Assembly: GCF_001411555.2 (NCBI RefSeq)
Contig: NC_049903.1
Span: 30,793,083-30,857,082 of the forward strand
Reading direction: 5' to 3'
Source of the DNA: Juglans regia
Taxonomy: Eukaryota; Streptophyta; Magnoliopsida; Fagales; Juglandaceae
Length of the DNA: 64,000 bases
The notes beneath the pieces are model-generated. The model was not told the DNA's origin. It ran no database searches and was given only the letters and a program-made list of their open reading frames with translations. Of this stretch, positions 35,869 to 46,221 are shown in pieces (the stretch's first letter is position 1; each line of letters opens with the position of its first letter). Position numbers and translations under genes: made by a program.

Positions 35869-38812
35869 CTACAGCATAAGCTTGGAAAAGTACTGCTCGA
35901 ATTCTTGATCAATGGTTGGTTTCCTAGTTCCTGATGGAGCCTCTGCATACAAAACATTAAAATTATTTCTCCATCCAGTAAATGATAAAATAACAAGCCA
36001 ACCAATTAGGTATAGATTATGGCAAAATCGATTTACAGAAGAAGATGGGATGGTCTGAGACCCCATGCATATGCACATTCGCAGGTATGATCATTTATCT
36101 TAAATTCCTTTTCTCACACATCCACATCCTATCTAATCCTAAATTACCTTGGTTTACAGTCCATCTTCCTGATGAAAGAACGTACTTATTTGGGTTAATC
36201 CCATTGGAATAGAGAACATCTTCGATATCCTTATCTGTAAGTTGTTCAAAGCTGTCATTTCCATGTTCTGAGCAAGAGTAATCTACTTCATTACTGAATT
36301 CTAGGAGGTTCTCATCAAGGTTCTGAAATGCTCGTGATCCATCATGAAGGGTAGAACGCTCTCCAATCAGAAATGCTAGGTTGTCTTTTCTGAAACCAGA
36401 AGAGTGGTCAGTATCCTTTAAGTCGCCACTGTCAAAATTACCAGATGAAGGGGAAGGCCCCTCGAACAGGTTCTCTGTTGCATACGGAGACATGGCAGGG
36501 TCGGACTCTACACCAAAACTGCTGCTATCTTTTGCTGATTCAGGTTCTGACTCATCATCCATGGCTGCTCCCTCTGCTTTTTCAGTTTTTATGTTTGTAA
36601 ATATGCTCTCCACTCCAGGATTTGTTTCGAACACAGAGACTGGTTCACAAGCAAAGCTCCGAGCACAGAATTTATGCTTTGGTTTAGGCAAATCCAATTG
36701 CTCTGCCTGTAATTTTCTTTTCTTGTTCAAGTTAACAATGTTGTCCTTGAGCCTCTTTTTGAGATGGAAGCTGAAGTGTAACAAGGAAATATTTATAGGA
36801 AACAAGAAAGGCCTGAGAGGAATGCTGCATGTCGCAATAATTTAGTCAAAAATTTAAAAGGAATGTGCATAACATGACCGCCTTTTGTCTTTGCTAGCTC
36901 AAAATAAAGAGAGAAACATGAAGCTCAACTTTTCTGATTGCCAAGTTTAACCTCAAATTTGGTTTAGAACTACACAAAAAAGCATTTGTTGAAAAATCCA
37001 GCGGAAACAATCACTACATAAAAACCAAATGACATGGACAAAAAATAAATGAGATAATCCTTACTGCCAAGAGCCTTCAGTTATAGGCAGCAAGAAGATA
37101 ATAGCTAGAATACAACAGATATGAACACAACAGCATTTGAACCTGAAATACAAAATCAAAAACACTATCTTTGGTTCCTTTGGTTGATGTGTATTAGTGG
37201 TGAGTATGGCACATGGTCAACCATATATAGGTCCTTAAAACATGGCAACAGGATATGACACTGTTGAACGAGGAACAACAGAAAATCCCCTGTTTGAGGT
37301 CTTCTTAATACCGAAACCTAAATATTCCTCTCCCTGCCGTCATTAGCCTACTAACACATATCTTGTTTATAATAACATGATTTATCAACGAAATTCTTCT
37401 TGACAGATTACGGTTATACTCTGACGAAAAGGTGAACACCTACTAATCAAATCAGAACCTGCTTTAGATCACAAACTATGTAAGCTATCCGACAACCATA
37501 TGGCATACAAGCAATTAAACTGTTCCTTCTACTAGCAGCCTTCAAAGTGGTAATAATTCCCAAGCATCTGATCATGCTTCTTTTTTATTGGCCTAAAATA
37601 AGATTGAATCATGCTTCAAAACAATTGTTTTTGTGCTGCTGGTTGGGACCAAATGTGGTGGGGTTGAGGCAGTTAGAATAAACATGGTAAAACCCCTGAA
37701 ATCTTGACCTTAAATTTTCCCAAGAAAATGCTCCTTCCATTTACAGGGCCTCACTAAATTGCGTTTTTTCTGTCCACGAGAAATGAATGCTAAAAAACCA
37801 GGGCGTTCCCACAAAGCCTTGCAAAATTCCATCCAAATGTGTTCTCTTGGATACAATTTTCTTAAAAAGAAACCAGACAACACTAGGTTGTGTTTGGTTG
37901 TTGAACTAAACTCAACTCAACCTACTTCAAATATTTTAATCTACTACTTTGTCAACTTCCCATAAAAAAGTTAAGCTCATCTCAACCTACTTCAAATATT
38001 TCAACCTAAAAAGTTAAACCGATCTCAATCTAAAATAGTTAAACTCATCTCGACGGGATCCACAAAATACTACTATTTACAACTCAACTCAACTCAACAT
38101 CCAAACCTAGCCGTAAACAGTAAGTCGGTATAAAAAGAACAACTAATTGGTCCCTGCTGAAACACCCCAAAGAAGAAAAGTAATCAAGCTCAAACTCTTT
38201 TTGCTAACCAAGTGTCAGGAGTAGTAGATCCATGCTACGTTATCGCCTATCTGATTGTGTAACAGTCCTTTGTACAGCAAAGAATAAAGGGTCTTTCCTT
38301 CTCATGTTCACTATCTTCAGAAACCAAAGCAAGAAAGCTAACGAAAAGACCTAAATGGTAGTTTTATATGAGGAACCTTGGCCCCTTAGCAACACACAGG
38401 GTTATGCTGCAAATTGTCCTCTTAACACCTTACTCAATAGCCAAAGCTTTTAAAAAGAACATCGAACATCCAGTAAGATAACCTTTTCGGGTTGAAAACT
38501 AATCCATTACGATAACCTTTTCGGCTTGAAAACTAACTTCACTGCTGACCACAGACAAAGCAACGAAAAAAACTGTATACACACTCCAAATTTAGCGACT
38601 TTTAGGCTGATTTTCAACAATATATAGACATCTAAACAAACTTTAATCGAATCAGAAAGCTTCACTATGTCAAAAATAGAAAAGAAAAAGAACTAGCTTT
38701 AAAAAAAAAAGAAAATTAATGATTAAAAAAACCTATAAGAAAGAGAAAAACAATTAAGAAACTAGAAATCTGACCTGTAAATCTCAGCTGGGTTCTCCGT
38801 TGCTTCGTTCAT
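35869..38812 (-). CDS. FHY1: FHY1/FHL-like phytochrome A nuclear-import protein, 244 aa
   Basis: FHY1 and FHL carry light-activated phytochrome A into the nucleus for far-red responses. Three exons on the - strand: 38812-38775, 36770-36148 and 35942-35869 (735 nt with stop, GT-AG introns, phases consistent). Intron 1 is about 2 kb. The N-terminus MNEATENPAEIY leads into a basic bipartite nuclear-localisation-like region (KKRLKDN...NKKRKLQ), followed by LDLPKPKHKFC as in FHY1 proteins. A long acidic, Ser-rich middle follows (DDESEPESAKDSSS). The hallmark C-terminus is complete: LTDKDIEDVLYSNG, YVLSSGRWTVNQ, KPTIDQEFEQYFSKLML, the last being the phyA-binding segment. It is somewhat longer than the Arabidopsis proteins (roughly 180-200 aa). 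Which of FHY1 or FHL it represents cannot be told here. Intron 1 contains an M2 MITE, and nested hAT elements start about 390 bp upstream of the ATG. Confidence 0.9.
37887..38116. mobile_element. MITE (M2) in intron 1 of the FHY1-like gene
   Basis: Ends GTTGTGTTTGGTTGTTGAAC and CAACTCAACATCCAAACC form the M2 terminal pair. The inside has repeated CTCATCTCAACCTACTTC text. Confidence 0.65.
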
Positions 38813-39350
38813 CTCGACCCAGAAAAGGAGGGCGAATCAATGAGTAGTCACTGAAACCCAGAGGGAGGAGAGTCCTAAGTTTGAGGAAAGGAAAACCTGA
38901 GCACAAAAGGAGGTATAGGAGCTAAACTTTCTGTCTTCGTCTCTTTCCTGGTTCCCTGTTGCTTTGGTTTCGAAACTAAAGCGGCTTCAAAGCGCGTGGA
39001 AATCGTGATCGCCGGTGTATATGTTTCAGTTTGCTGCTCAAACTATTATGGGCTGACGCGTGCTCTACACGCCAATGAAGGGCTAGTGAGTTTGTGCTGA
39101 CTCAGATTTAGCCATCCCTCGCCCACGTGAATTTGGCGCCAGGTCCCGTTGTTATGCGGGGTCCATTTCTCCCTCGCGTTTTCGCTGTTTTGGATTAAAA
39201 AATGAGTAGCTCGGGCCGCCCCTCCGCCCAGCATGGGCGGGGGTTGGAATTTTTCTTCCAGGGCTTTGCCCGTCCATGCGGGATGGGATATCCCATCCGT
39301 TGACAGGGTGCGGGAGGGAACCTCCAACATTCCGCCTCCGTCCCTCCAAT

Positions 39351-40131
39351 TAGGGCTGTGCAAAATACTCGTTGGACCCGTCAACTCGTCTGACCCGATT
39401 AGATCCGTCCGATAAAAGACGATTTTGCATTAACGTCGGGTCGAACCCGATAAATAACGGGCAGACTCGACTCTTACAAAAAATAAAAATAAAACACTTC
39501 GATGATTGATCTTCAAACCAAACCTAGCAGCCAAGTCGCCCCTGTTGGTCACCGATGATTGCGAATCGCCATACCTTGACAGTTCCAGCCGCCGAGCCCA
39601 TGAACACAAAGGCATCGAAACCCGCGACGACGATGTTTATGGCATCTTTGTGGGCGTTGATGGACTCCAATATAACAAGCCAAGCTCTTCGTTCAAGCTC
39701 ATGCACGACACGGCGACGTTGCGATGGCGTTGGATTTTGTTGGGGTTTTCGTTTTGCTTCCGAGGAATTTGGGGTTTTTGTTTTGTTGTGATTGAGGAAT
39801 TGGGTAACTGGGTTATCTTTGCGCTTGGGGCAATGACGAAGCTAGTGAGGTTCTAACCGAGGTGCGTCTATTGCTGGTTGAAAACTATTTCCAAACCCTC
39901 TCTTCGGCCTGGGTTTAACCTTGGCCTTCGAGAATTTCTGGAAGGCTCCCCTCGGGGTAAAGCTCTACGAAAAAAAAAAAAAGAGACTGAGGAATTGGGA
40001 AAGTTTTCTCAGAGTCGGTGAATATCAAATGACCCGACCCGCATGTCACGGGTCGGGTTGTTTTTATCTGAGTATGCGGTCGGGTCGGGTCGGGTCAAAA
40101 AGTAATGCGGGTTGGATGGGTTGCAGGCCTA
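39351..40131. mobile_element. Pack-type hAT MITE carrying a WD40 gene fragment
   Basis: Begins TAGGGCTGTGCAAAATAC and ends GGGTTGCAGGCCTA. The perfect 8-bp duplication CCTCCAAT lies at 39343-39350 and 40132-40139. Subterminal zones carry many GACCCG/CGGGTC motifs (39378-39470 and 40028-40110). Between them is a GC-richer block, 39500-39900, that is not transposon sequence and encodes part of a WD40 protein on the - strand. No transposase is present. Its 781-bp length is typical of MITE-sized hAT derivatives. Confidence 0.9.
39515..39770 (-). pseudogene. Captured WD40-repeat fragment (Jingubang-like)
   Basis: On the - strand one frame reads [15 protein letters not shown] and, after a frame change, another reads [34 protein letters not shown]. 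These match the WD40 blades of the JGB (JINGUBANG) family: a SLNEE-GLLYS blade, then an INAHDDAIN-VV-GFDGLVFTGSADGTVKVWR blade. The sequence between the two blades in family members is missing, which explains the frame change. The fragment has no start, no N-terminus and no later blades, so it makes no functional protein. It sits wholly inside the hAT element, which indicates transposon capture. Confidence 0.75.
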
Positions 40132-40245
40132 CCTCCAATCTCAATAGCAATTCTGTGATTCACAATTTTACAACATATTGAGCACAATCAAGCAATTCAC
40201 AAAATCACATGCACAATTAAATCATCTACAATTCACAATCTCATC

Positions 40246-41076
40246 TAGGACTGTAAATGAACAAATATGTTTGATAGTCCGTTCGGTACTCGCTCGGTTA
40301 AACTCGAATCGAACTCGACTCGTGAAAAAAAAAAACTTGTTCGTGAAAATAGATATCCGCTCGATTTGTAAATGACATATACCCGATAAAATTCGACTCA
40401 ACTCGGCTAAGGTTCGTTTATGCTCGAGTCGACTCGTTAGCTCGACTCGATTAAAACTCATTCATATATTGATAAATATATATACACCTATGTATATATA
40501 CATATATATATATGTATTAGCTAATAATATAAGCATACAACTTTTATAACTAAATATATAATATGTAATTTTATTACTTATGTCTATATAGTGAATATAT
40601 TTCATATGTATATTTTATAATTTGTATAATAATTAGTGGATAAAATTTAATAATTTCATATATTAATATGTGGGAACCATATATGAAATAGATATATCCT
40701 ATCATATTAAGTGTATATATTAATAATATATGCACGCATATAATATATTATTATTTTGGATAAATATCAACCAGTTGGATATTAATTATTTAAAATTTTA
40801 TAATTCAATTAAGGTTCTACTTGTTAGTTGTATAAATTCAATATTAGATTTTTTATTTTATTTATTTACTTAATTTATTAATTATTAAATCTTATTCAAA
40901 AAATAAACAATTCGAGCTCGAACTCGGCTCGACTCGAACTCGTTTGTGGGACGAGCTCGAGTTAAGAGTTAAGCTTATCGAGTCGAGCTCGAACACAGAA
41001 TAAAAAAAAAATCTCAAGCTCGGGCTCTAACTCGAGTATTTTGAGTCGAGCCGAGTTCGGCTCGATTATAGCCCTG
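40246..41076. mobile_element. Non-autonomous hAT element (family H2)
   Basis: Starts TAGGACTGTAAATGAAC and ends CGATTATAGCCCTG, imperfect inverted repeats. ATCTCATC duplications at 40238-40245 and 41077-41084 are identical. Dense CTCGACTCG/CGAGTCGAG motifs lie within about 190 bp of each end, and the middle is AT-rich and empty. It is the closest relative in the window of the element at 20952-22076. Confidence 0.9.
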
Positions 41077-41676
41077 ATCTCATCCTCTTTTAATCCTATC
41101 CTCCAATCTCCATTCGCAAATAATAAATAATAAATATGGGGCGATTCACGAAGAGATTCGGGAGTGAGCTATTGAGCCTTACTTACATTTGCCTGACGTT
41201 GAGGCTGAGACGACGATGGAAATTTGCGACGGTGACTCAAGATGACGATGGTGATTGGTGAGGCAAACGATGAATTGGAGAGAACCAAGAATTGGAGAGA
41301 GAGAGGAGAAGAAAAATTGTGAGGAAGAAGAGAAACAGGGGTTGGGGGGCTCTTTGACTATGTATTAACCCATAATCATAACGCGTCATTTTGATTATGG
41401 GCAGGGGTAATAAAAAAAACACCCAGGCACAAAATGACATTTTCTTTTTATATAATATGTATTATATATAATATATATATATATATATATTACTAACAGG
41501 CAGAGCGGGGCGGGGCGGGGTTCCACCCCATCCCATCCCGCCCCGGCCCCCATCTCCGCTTGAAGCCCCAGATGGGGGTGGGGTCCCCCCGCACCTCGCA
41601 GTGGCAGATGGGGTAATCCGCCCTACCTCACGGGGGCAGGGCGGTAGGGGGTCGGGGCAGAGGTGCCCCCTAATTA

Positions 41677-41874
41677 GGTGTGTTTGAATTGAGAAATGAG
41701 ATAAGATGGTTTTAGACGAGTTAAATAAGATATTATTAGAATATTATTTTGTAATATTATTTTTTTTTAGAATTAAAAAAATTAAATTGTTTATTATATT
41801 TTATGTAGAAATTTAGGAAAGTTATAATGATGAAATGAAATGAGTTAAGCTCACTTCTCAATCCAAACGGGGTC
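41677..41874. mobile_element. Tourist-like MITE (M1) with TTA duplication
   Basis: Ends GGTGTGTTTGAATTGAGA and CTCAATCCAAACGGGGTC are inverted repeats. TTA flanks it at 41674-41676 and 41875-41877. The M1 core is inside (AATTGTTTATTATATTTT). Confidence 0.8.
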
Positions 41875-41877
41875 TTA

Positions 41878-43594
41878 ATCATCTCAACTCATCTCATTTA
41901 ATCGTTATAACTTTTCTATACGTTCAAATAAAATAAACAATTCAATTTTCTCAAATTTTAAAATAAAAAATTATATTTTAAGAATATTTGATTTAATTTT
42001 CAACTCTCATCTCATCTCTTTTCATCTCAACTCATCATTCAAATCTCTAGAGTATTCATTTTATCCTCTCCTTTAAAATGTATAATCAAAACTGATTTTT
42101 TCTATTTTACATACTAACCTTTAAAATATATCATACATCAACTTATATATTTTTTTCTTTATCCTATCATTTAAAATGTATCACCAAAAATTCACTTTAT
42201 TTATTTATTTATTTATTTTATATACTGACTTTTACAATATATCATACATTAACTCTTTTTTTTCTTCATATCATTTCAATAATTTTTTATTCTTTTTAAA
42301 TAGTTCCTCTAACTATCAATAAATTTGCAATATCCATATGTTTTTTTATATTTGCAATATATTTTTATATACAATGTAATCTAATTTAGTCTTGTACACA
42401 CAAAATAAAAATAAAAATATAATCTAAATAAAAATTAAAAATAAAATCAAAATATGAAAACATTAGATCAAGAATATTTCCAATATATTTTTTTGGAAGA
42501 AATTGAAAGAGAGCTGTTTTAAATGATGGAAAGTAGAAAAGAATTTGCCTAGTTGGTGAAAATCGAAGTAAAAGGAAATGAGTGAGTAAATAAAATATAA
42601 TTAATAAAAAAATGTTTATATGATGAACAATACTTACTAAATGTAGCGGGTTTACTGTAGATGGATGTAAAATAGAGGATTTTTACATGATCCATTGGGT
42701 CTAGTTTTTAGACAAAAATTTTCATATTTGGAGTTTTACATGATCCAATGTATTTTAAAGGATCTATTGTGAGTGCTCTAAATTTAACATTATAATTATT
42801 TCTCGAGGCCAAAATATAGAACGTCCTCCTCCCGAAAAATAAAAATGTACCAAACATAATCTTATTTCAGTGAATAATAATGTTAGATGCAGTTATGGAT
42901 TGTACAAACGTTGCGTACTCTTTTTGAAGTTAAGTGAGATCTATTATTAAAAATTTAATTTTTTTTATGTGAACTTTATATATTTTTTTTCATAAGAAGT
43001 GCATAACATTTGCGCAATACATGACTGTAAATATAATTTCTCAATATAAAAACATAATTTTATTTTAAGAGTTTTGCTATGTACAAACAAGTTTGCATAC
43101 CAATATGCATACTAATGTTGTTGCATTCATATTCTAAATTCAAATTAATATTGTTTTCAATATAATCTACTTTTTGACCAATCATATTGAATGGATGCGT
43201 GTATTAGTACGTAGAATCGCTTATAATTAAATTTTTCCTTATTTCAATGACTCTACCTTTTTATAAAGAGTTTGCATGAACTTTGTACATCTAAAAGTTA
43301 TTACCTAACATTACTACTTAATAACGTAAACTTTATATTCTGAAAATGCTATACTATATATGTACATTTTACGTACTCTGCATATATATTAAGATTGTAA
43401 TTCCTATTTTGTTTAATAACGTAGTTTACATACTTTGCACACATCATTATACGAACTCAACTATGAGCAGGATAGGTTATTTAACCTTTAGTTAGCCTTC
43501 TTGATGTATAAAAAACAGTCTTTGTAATTGTCTGGAACAATTTTTTATCAATACAGAAAATAAAAGTTTCATTTTCCCACTTCAATTTGTAATA
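41878..43594. other. Spacer with MITE relics, then probable Copia LTR
   Basis: An M1 relic in the opposite orientation lies at 41880-42045. Small repeats at 42850-43040 (ATGTTAGATGCAGTTATGG) and 43070-43330 resemble the piece at 670-790. The last 150-200 bp before 43595 look like the end of a Copia LTR: TATA-like GATGTATAAAAAACAG (about 43503), an AATAAAAG signal, then the primer-binding site. The LTR start is not identified. Confidence 0.4.
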
Positions 43595-43742
43595 TGGTAT
43601 CAGAAGTTTTTTCGGAGATTCTCGAAGGTCTTCAATGGCGTCTTCTTCTGGTCTTGATGATTCTACGTACCATATATTAACCCTTATCTCTTGCAGAATG
43701 GTGGTGCTCCAGGTAACATTCTTGTTACTCAGCCCTTAATAG

Positions 43743-46221
43743 TTAAGATGTTTTCATGAGTTTAGATAGAGAGGGTGCTTATCATTCACATGTATAGAAT
43801 CATTACAAGCTGTTTTAACTAAGGAAACTATACAAATGGAGAGAATTGAAAGAATGCTACAATATATGAGAATATACATTGACTATACAGCTAATAGCCT
43901 AGACTTTCCAAGAGTAGCATATCAGTTAACATGTTGCAACTTAGGGGGGATATGTTTGTTGAAATCATGAGCAGTTGATTGTTGATCATTTGATTTGGTG
44001 CTTTCATTCCTTATATTCCCCCTCAAACATGGTTGTGGTTAGGAGTTTAAAAAAAAAAAAACTGTTGAACCGGTAAACCAGACTGGACCAGTGGGTTTTG
44101 TCCGGTACCAAGTTTGGTTCAGTTCGATACAGGTTTTATTTTTCTTAAAACCGGTCAAACAGTCAGGTTTCGATTTTTCTTTTTCTAAAACCGGATCGGA
44201 CCAAATCGGACCGGTTAATATATATATTATACTTTTTTATATTGTATATACTTTTTATAGAGAATATATAATTATATGTAAAATAGTTTTGTATTATATG
44301 ATAAATTACTAATTAATATAATATTAAATTTTAAAATCTTATATCACTATAGACTATAATACAATTATAATATATATTATAATATACTACAATATATTAT
44401 CATTATAGTATTATATACTATAATATACTATTATATATTATATAATATAGTATATAGTATATTAAAACCAGAAAACTAGATTGAAACCGGTAAAACCGAA
44501 AGTACCGGTTTATGGGGGTAACCGGTACGGAATCGTTTTTTGAAAATTCAAAACTAACACATACCAGTTCAGTCCTAAATTTTGTCCAAAACTGGACTGA
44601 TTACACCCCTAGTCATGGTAGGTAACAAAGGCCAAGTTTATCTCTCAACACCTTGAATGGAGGTTTGAATAATGGCTTAGTAAATATATCTACAAGTTGA
44701 TAAAGAGATGTAACATATTTAGTCTCCAAGGAACCGAGTGCCACTCTTTCTCTGACATAATGGTAATCAAGTTCTATATGCTTAGTTCAAGCATGTAGAA
44801 CATGATTAACAGTCATATACAATGCACTCATATTATCACAATGCAAAGATGGAGCTTCTAATAATGGTACTCCAAGATCTCTTATAAGGATTGACAGCTA
44901 TTTTAACTCAGTTGCAATAGAACCATAGCCTTATACTCAGATTCTACACTGGATCTAGCCACTGTAGGCTGCTTTCTTTGTACTTCAAGAGGTGCAATTA
45001 CTTCCAAGAAATGTGCAATAACTTGAAGTAGATCTTCTTGTAATGGGGCAGCCAACCCAATCAACATAAAAAAAACCATATAGATCAAGTGTGCTATTAG
45101 ATAGAATACATAGGCCAAGAGACTAAGAGTAGCAGTGCCTTGCAAATATCTTAAGATTCTCTTAACGAGCTGAAAATGAGCCACTGTTGGTGCTTACATG
45201 AACTGGCAAACATAGTTGACACTGAAGGAGATATTTGGTCTTGTAAAGGTTAAGTACTGCAAACCACCAACAAGACTTCTGTAAGTTGTGACATCAGGAA
45301 ACGGTGTATCAGAAGCAAAAGGTTGTTGGCCTTTTGAGGGCATATAAGTAGACAAGGGCTTGCACTCATGCATATTTGCTCAAGTCAGTAAGTCCACAAT
45401 ATACCTGTGCTGAGATAAAAATAGATCTGAACCAAGTTTATGGACTTCAATTTCCAAAAAATGATGAAGAAAACAAAGATCTTTGATAGAGAATTGAGTA
45501 TTGAGCTTGGAAATTAGCCACTGAATTCTTTGTAGATTGTCACCAGTCACCACCATATCATCTACATAGAGTAGAAGAATTAGTACCCCATGTTTTGAGT
45601 GAGAGATAAATAAGCTTGGATTTGCTGAGCTTGAGTAAAAACCAAGCTATAGAAGGAAATCACTGAGCTTGTCAAACCAGGCTCAAGGAGCCTGTTTGAG
45701 GCCATACAAGGCACAATTTAATTTGCACAAATACAGAGGATGATCTTGATCTACATAGCTTGGTGGTTGGTGTATATAAACATGAGTATTGAGAAAGCCA
45801 TGTAGGAAAGAATTCTTAACATCTAATTGATGAAGTTCCTAGTGTTTATCAGTGGCAAGTGTGAGAACTACACAAATGCTAGAAATGAAAACTATACCAT
45901 TTCTACATGAAGATGTTTTGAGAAAATACTATCTCACGAGTTTAGATAGAAAGGGTGCTTATCATTTACATATATAGAATCATTCCAAGTTGTTTCAACT
46001 AAGGAAACTATACAAATGGAAAGAATTGAAAGAATGCTACAATAAAGGAGAATATACATTGGCTACAATAAAGGAGAATATACATTGACTATACAGCTAA
46101 CAACCTAGACTTTCCAAGAATAGCATATCAGTTAACATGTTGCAGCTTAGGGGGGATATGTTTGCTGAAATCATGTGCAATTGATTGTTGATCATTTGAT
46201 TTGGTGCTTTCATTCCTTATA
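43743..46221 (-). mobile_element. Copia element B (-) nested in element A
   Basis: Direct repeats of about 270-310 bp (43743-44015 and 45910-46221; shared text such as GAGTTTAGATAG, ACTAAGGAAACTATACAAAT, GGTGCTTTCATTCCTTATA) act as LTRs. Beside the left LTR is a polypurine tract on the - strand (TTTGAGGGGGAA). Between them on the - strand are Copia RT (YVDDM at about 45560), the post-RT segment and RNase H (AHFQLVKRILRYLQGTA, RKQPTVARSSVESEY). Gag, protease and integrase are absent, so it is internally deleted. The right LTR has a tandem copy of the ~28-bp GGCTACAATAAAGGAG stretch. Removing B rejoins the gag frame of A (CCCTTAATAG + TAGGTGATAA). Confidence 0.8.
44040..44611. mobile_element. 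hAT MITE inside Copia B
   Basis: Starts TAGGAGTTTAAAAAA and ends GATTACACCCCTA. Flanks GTTGTGGT (44032-44039) and GTCATGGT (44612-44619) match at 6 of 8 positions. Subterminal AACCGGT/ACCGGTT motifs recall those of the 6014-10028 element. The interior is TATA-rich and has no gene. Confidence 0.75.

Larger units (their letters stand above)
39195..41672. mobile_element. Outer hAT-type element hosting two further hATs
   Basis: The left part (39202-39350: GAGTAGCTCGGG, GCATGGGCGGGGG, then CCTCCGTCCCTCCAAT) resembles the left end of the element at 49160 (GAGTAGCCCCC, GCATGGGCCGGG, CACACCCTCCA). The inner segments 40140-40245 and 41077-41350 resemble 51020-51400 (ACACATGCACAATC, CTCCAATCTCCAT, GACGACGATGG, AACAGGGG...TTGGGGGGCTCTT). 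The right end (41490-41672) is a GC-rich subterminal zone ending GAGGTGCCCCCTA. So one old element was split twice, at 39351 and 40246. Its own left terminus and target duplication could not be fixed. Confidence 0.6.

Noticed and set aside
36381..36845. 154-codon + strand frame
   Set aside because: Antisense shadow of exon 2 of the FHY1-like gene.
44871..45200. Possible independent - strand gene (93 codons)
   Set aside because: It is the RNase H part of Copia B.
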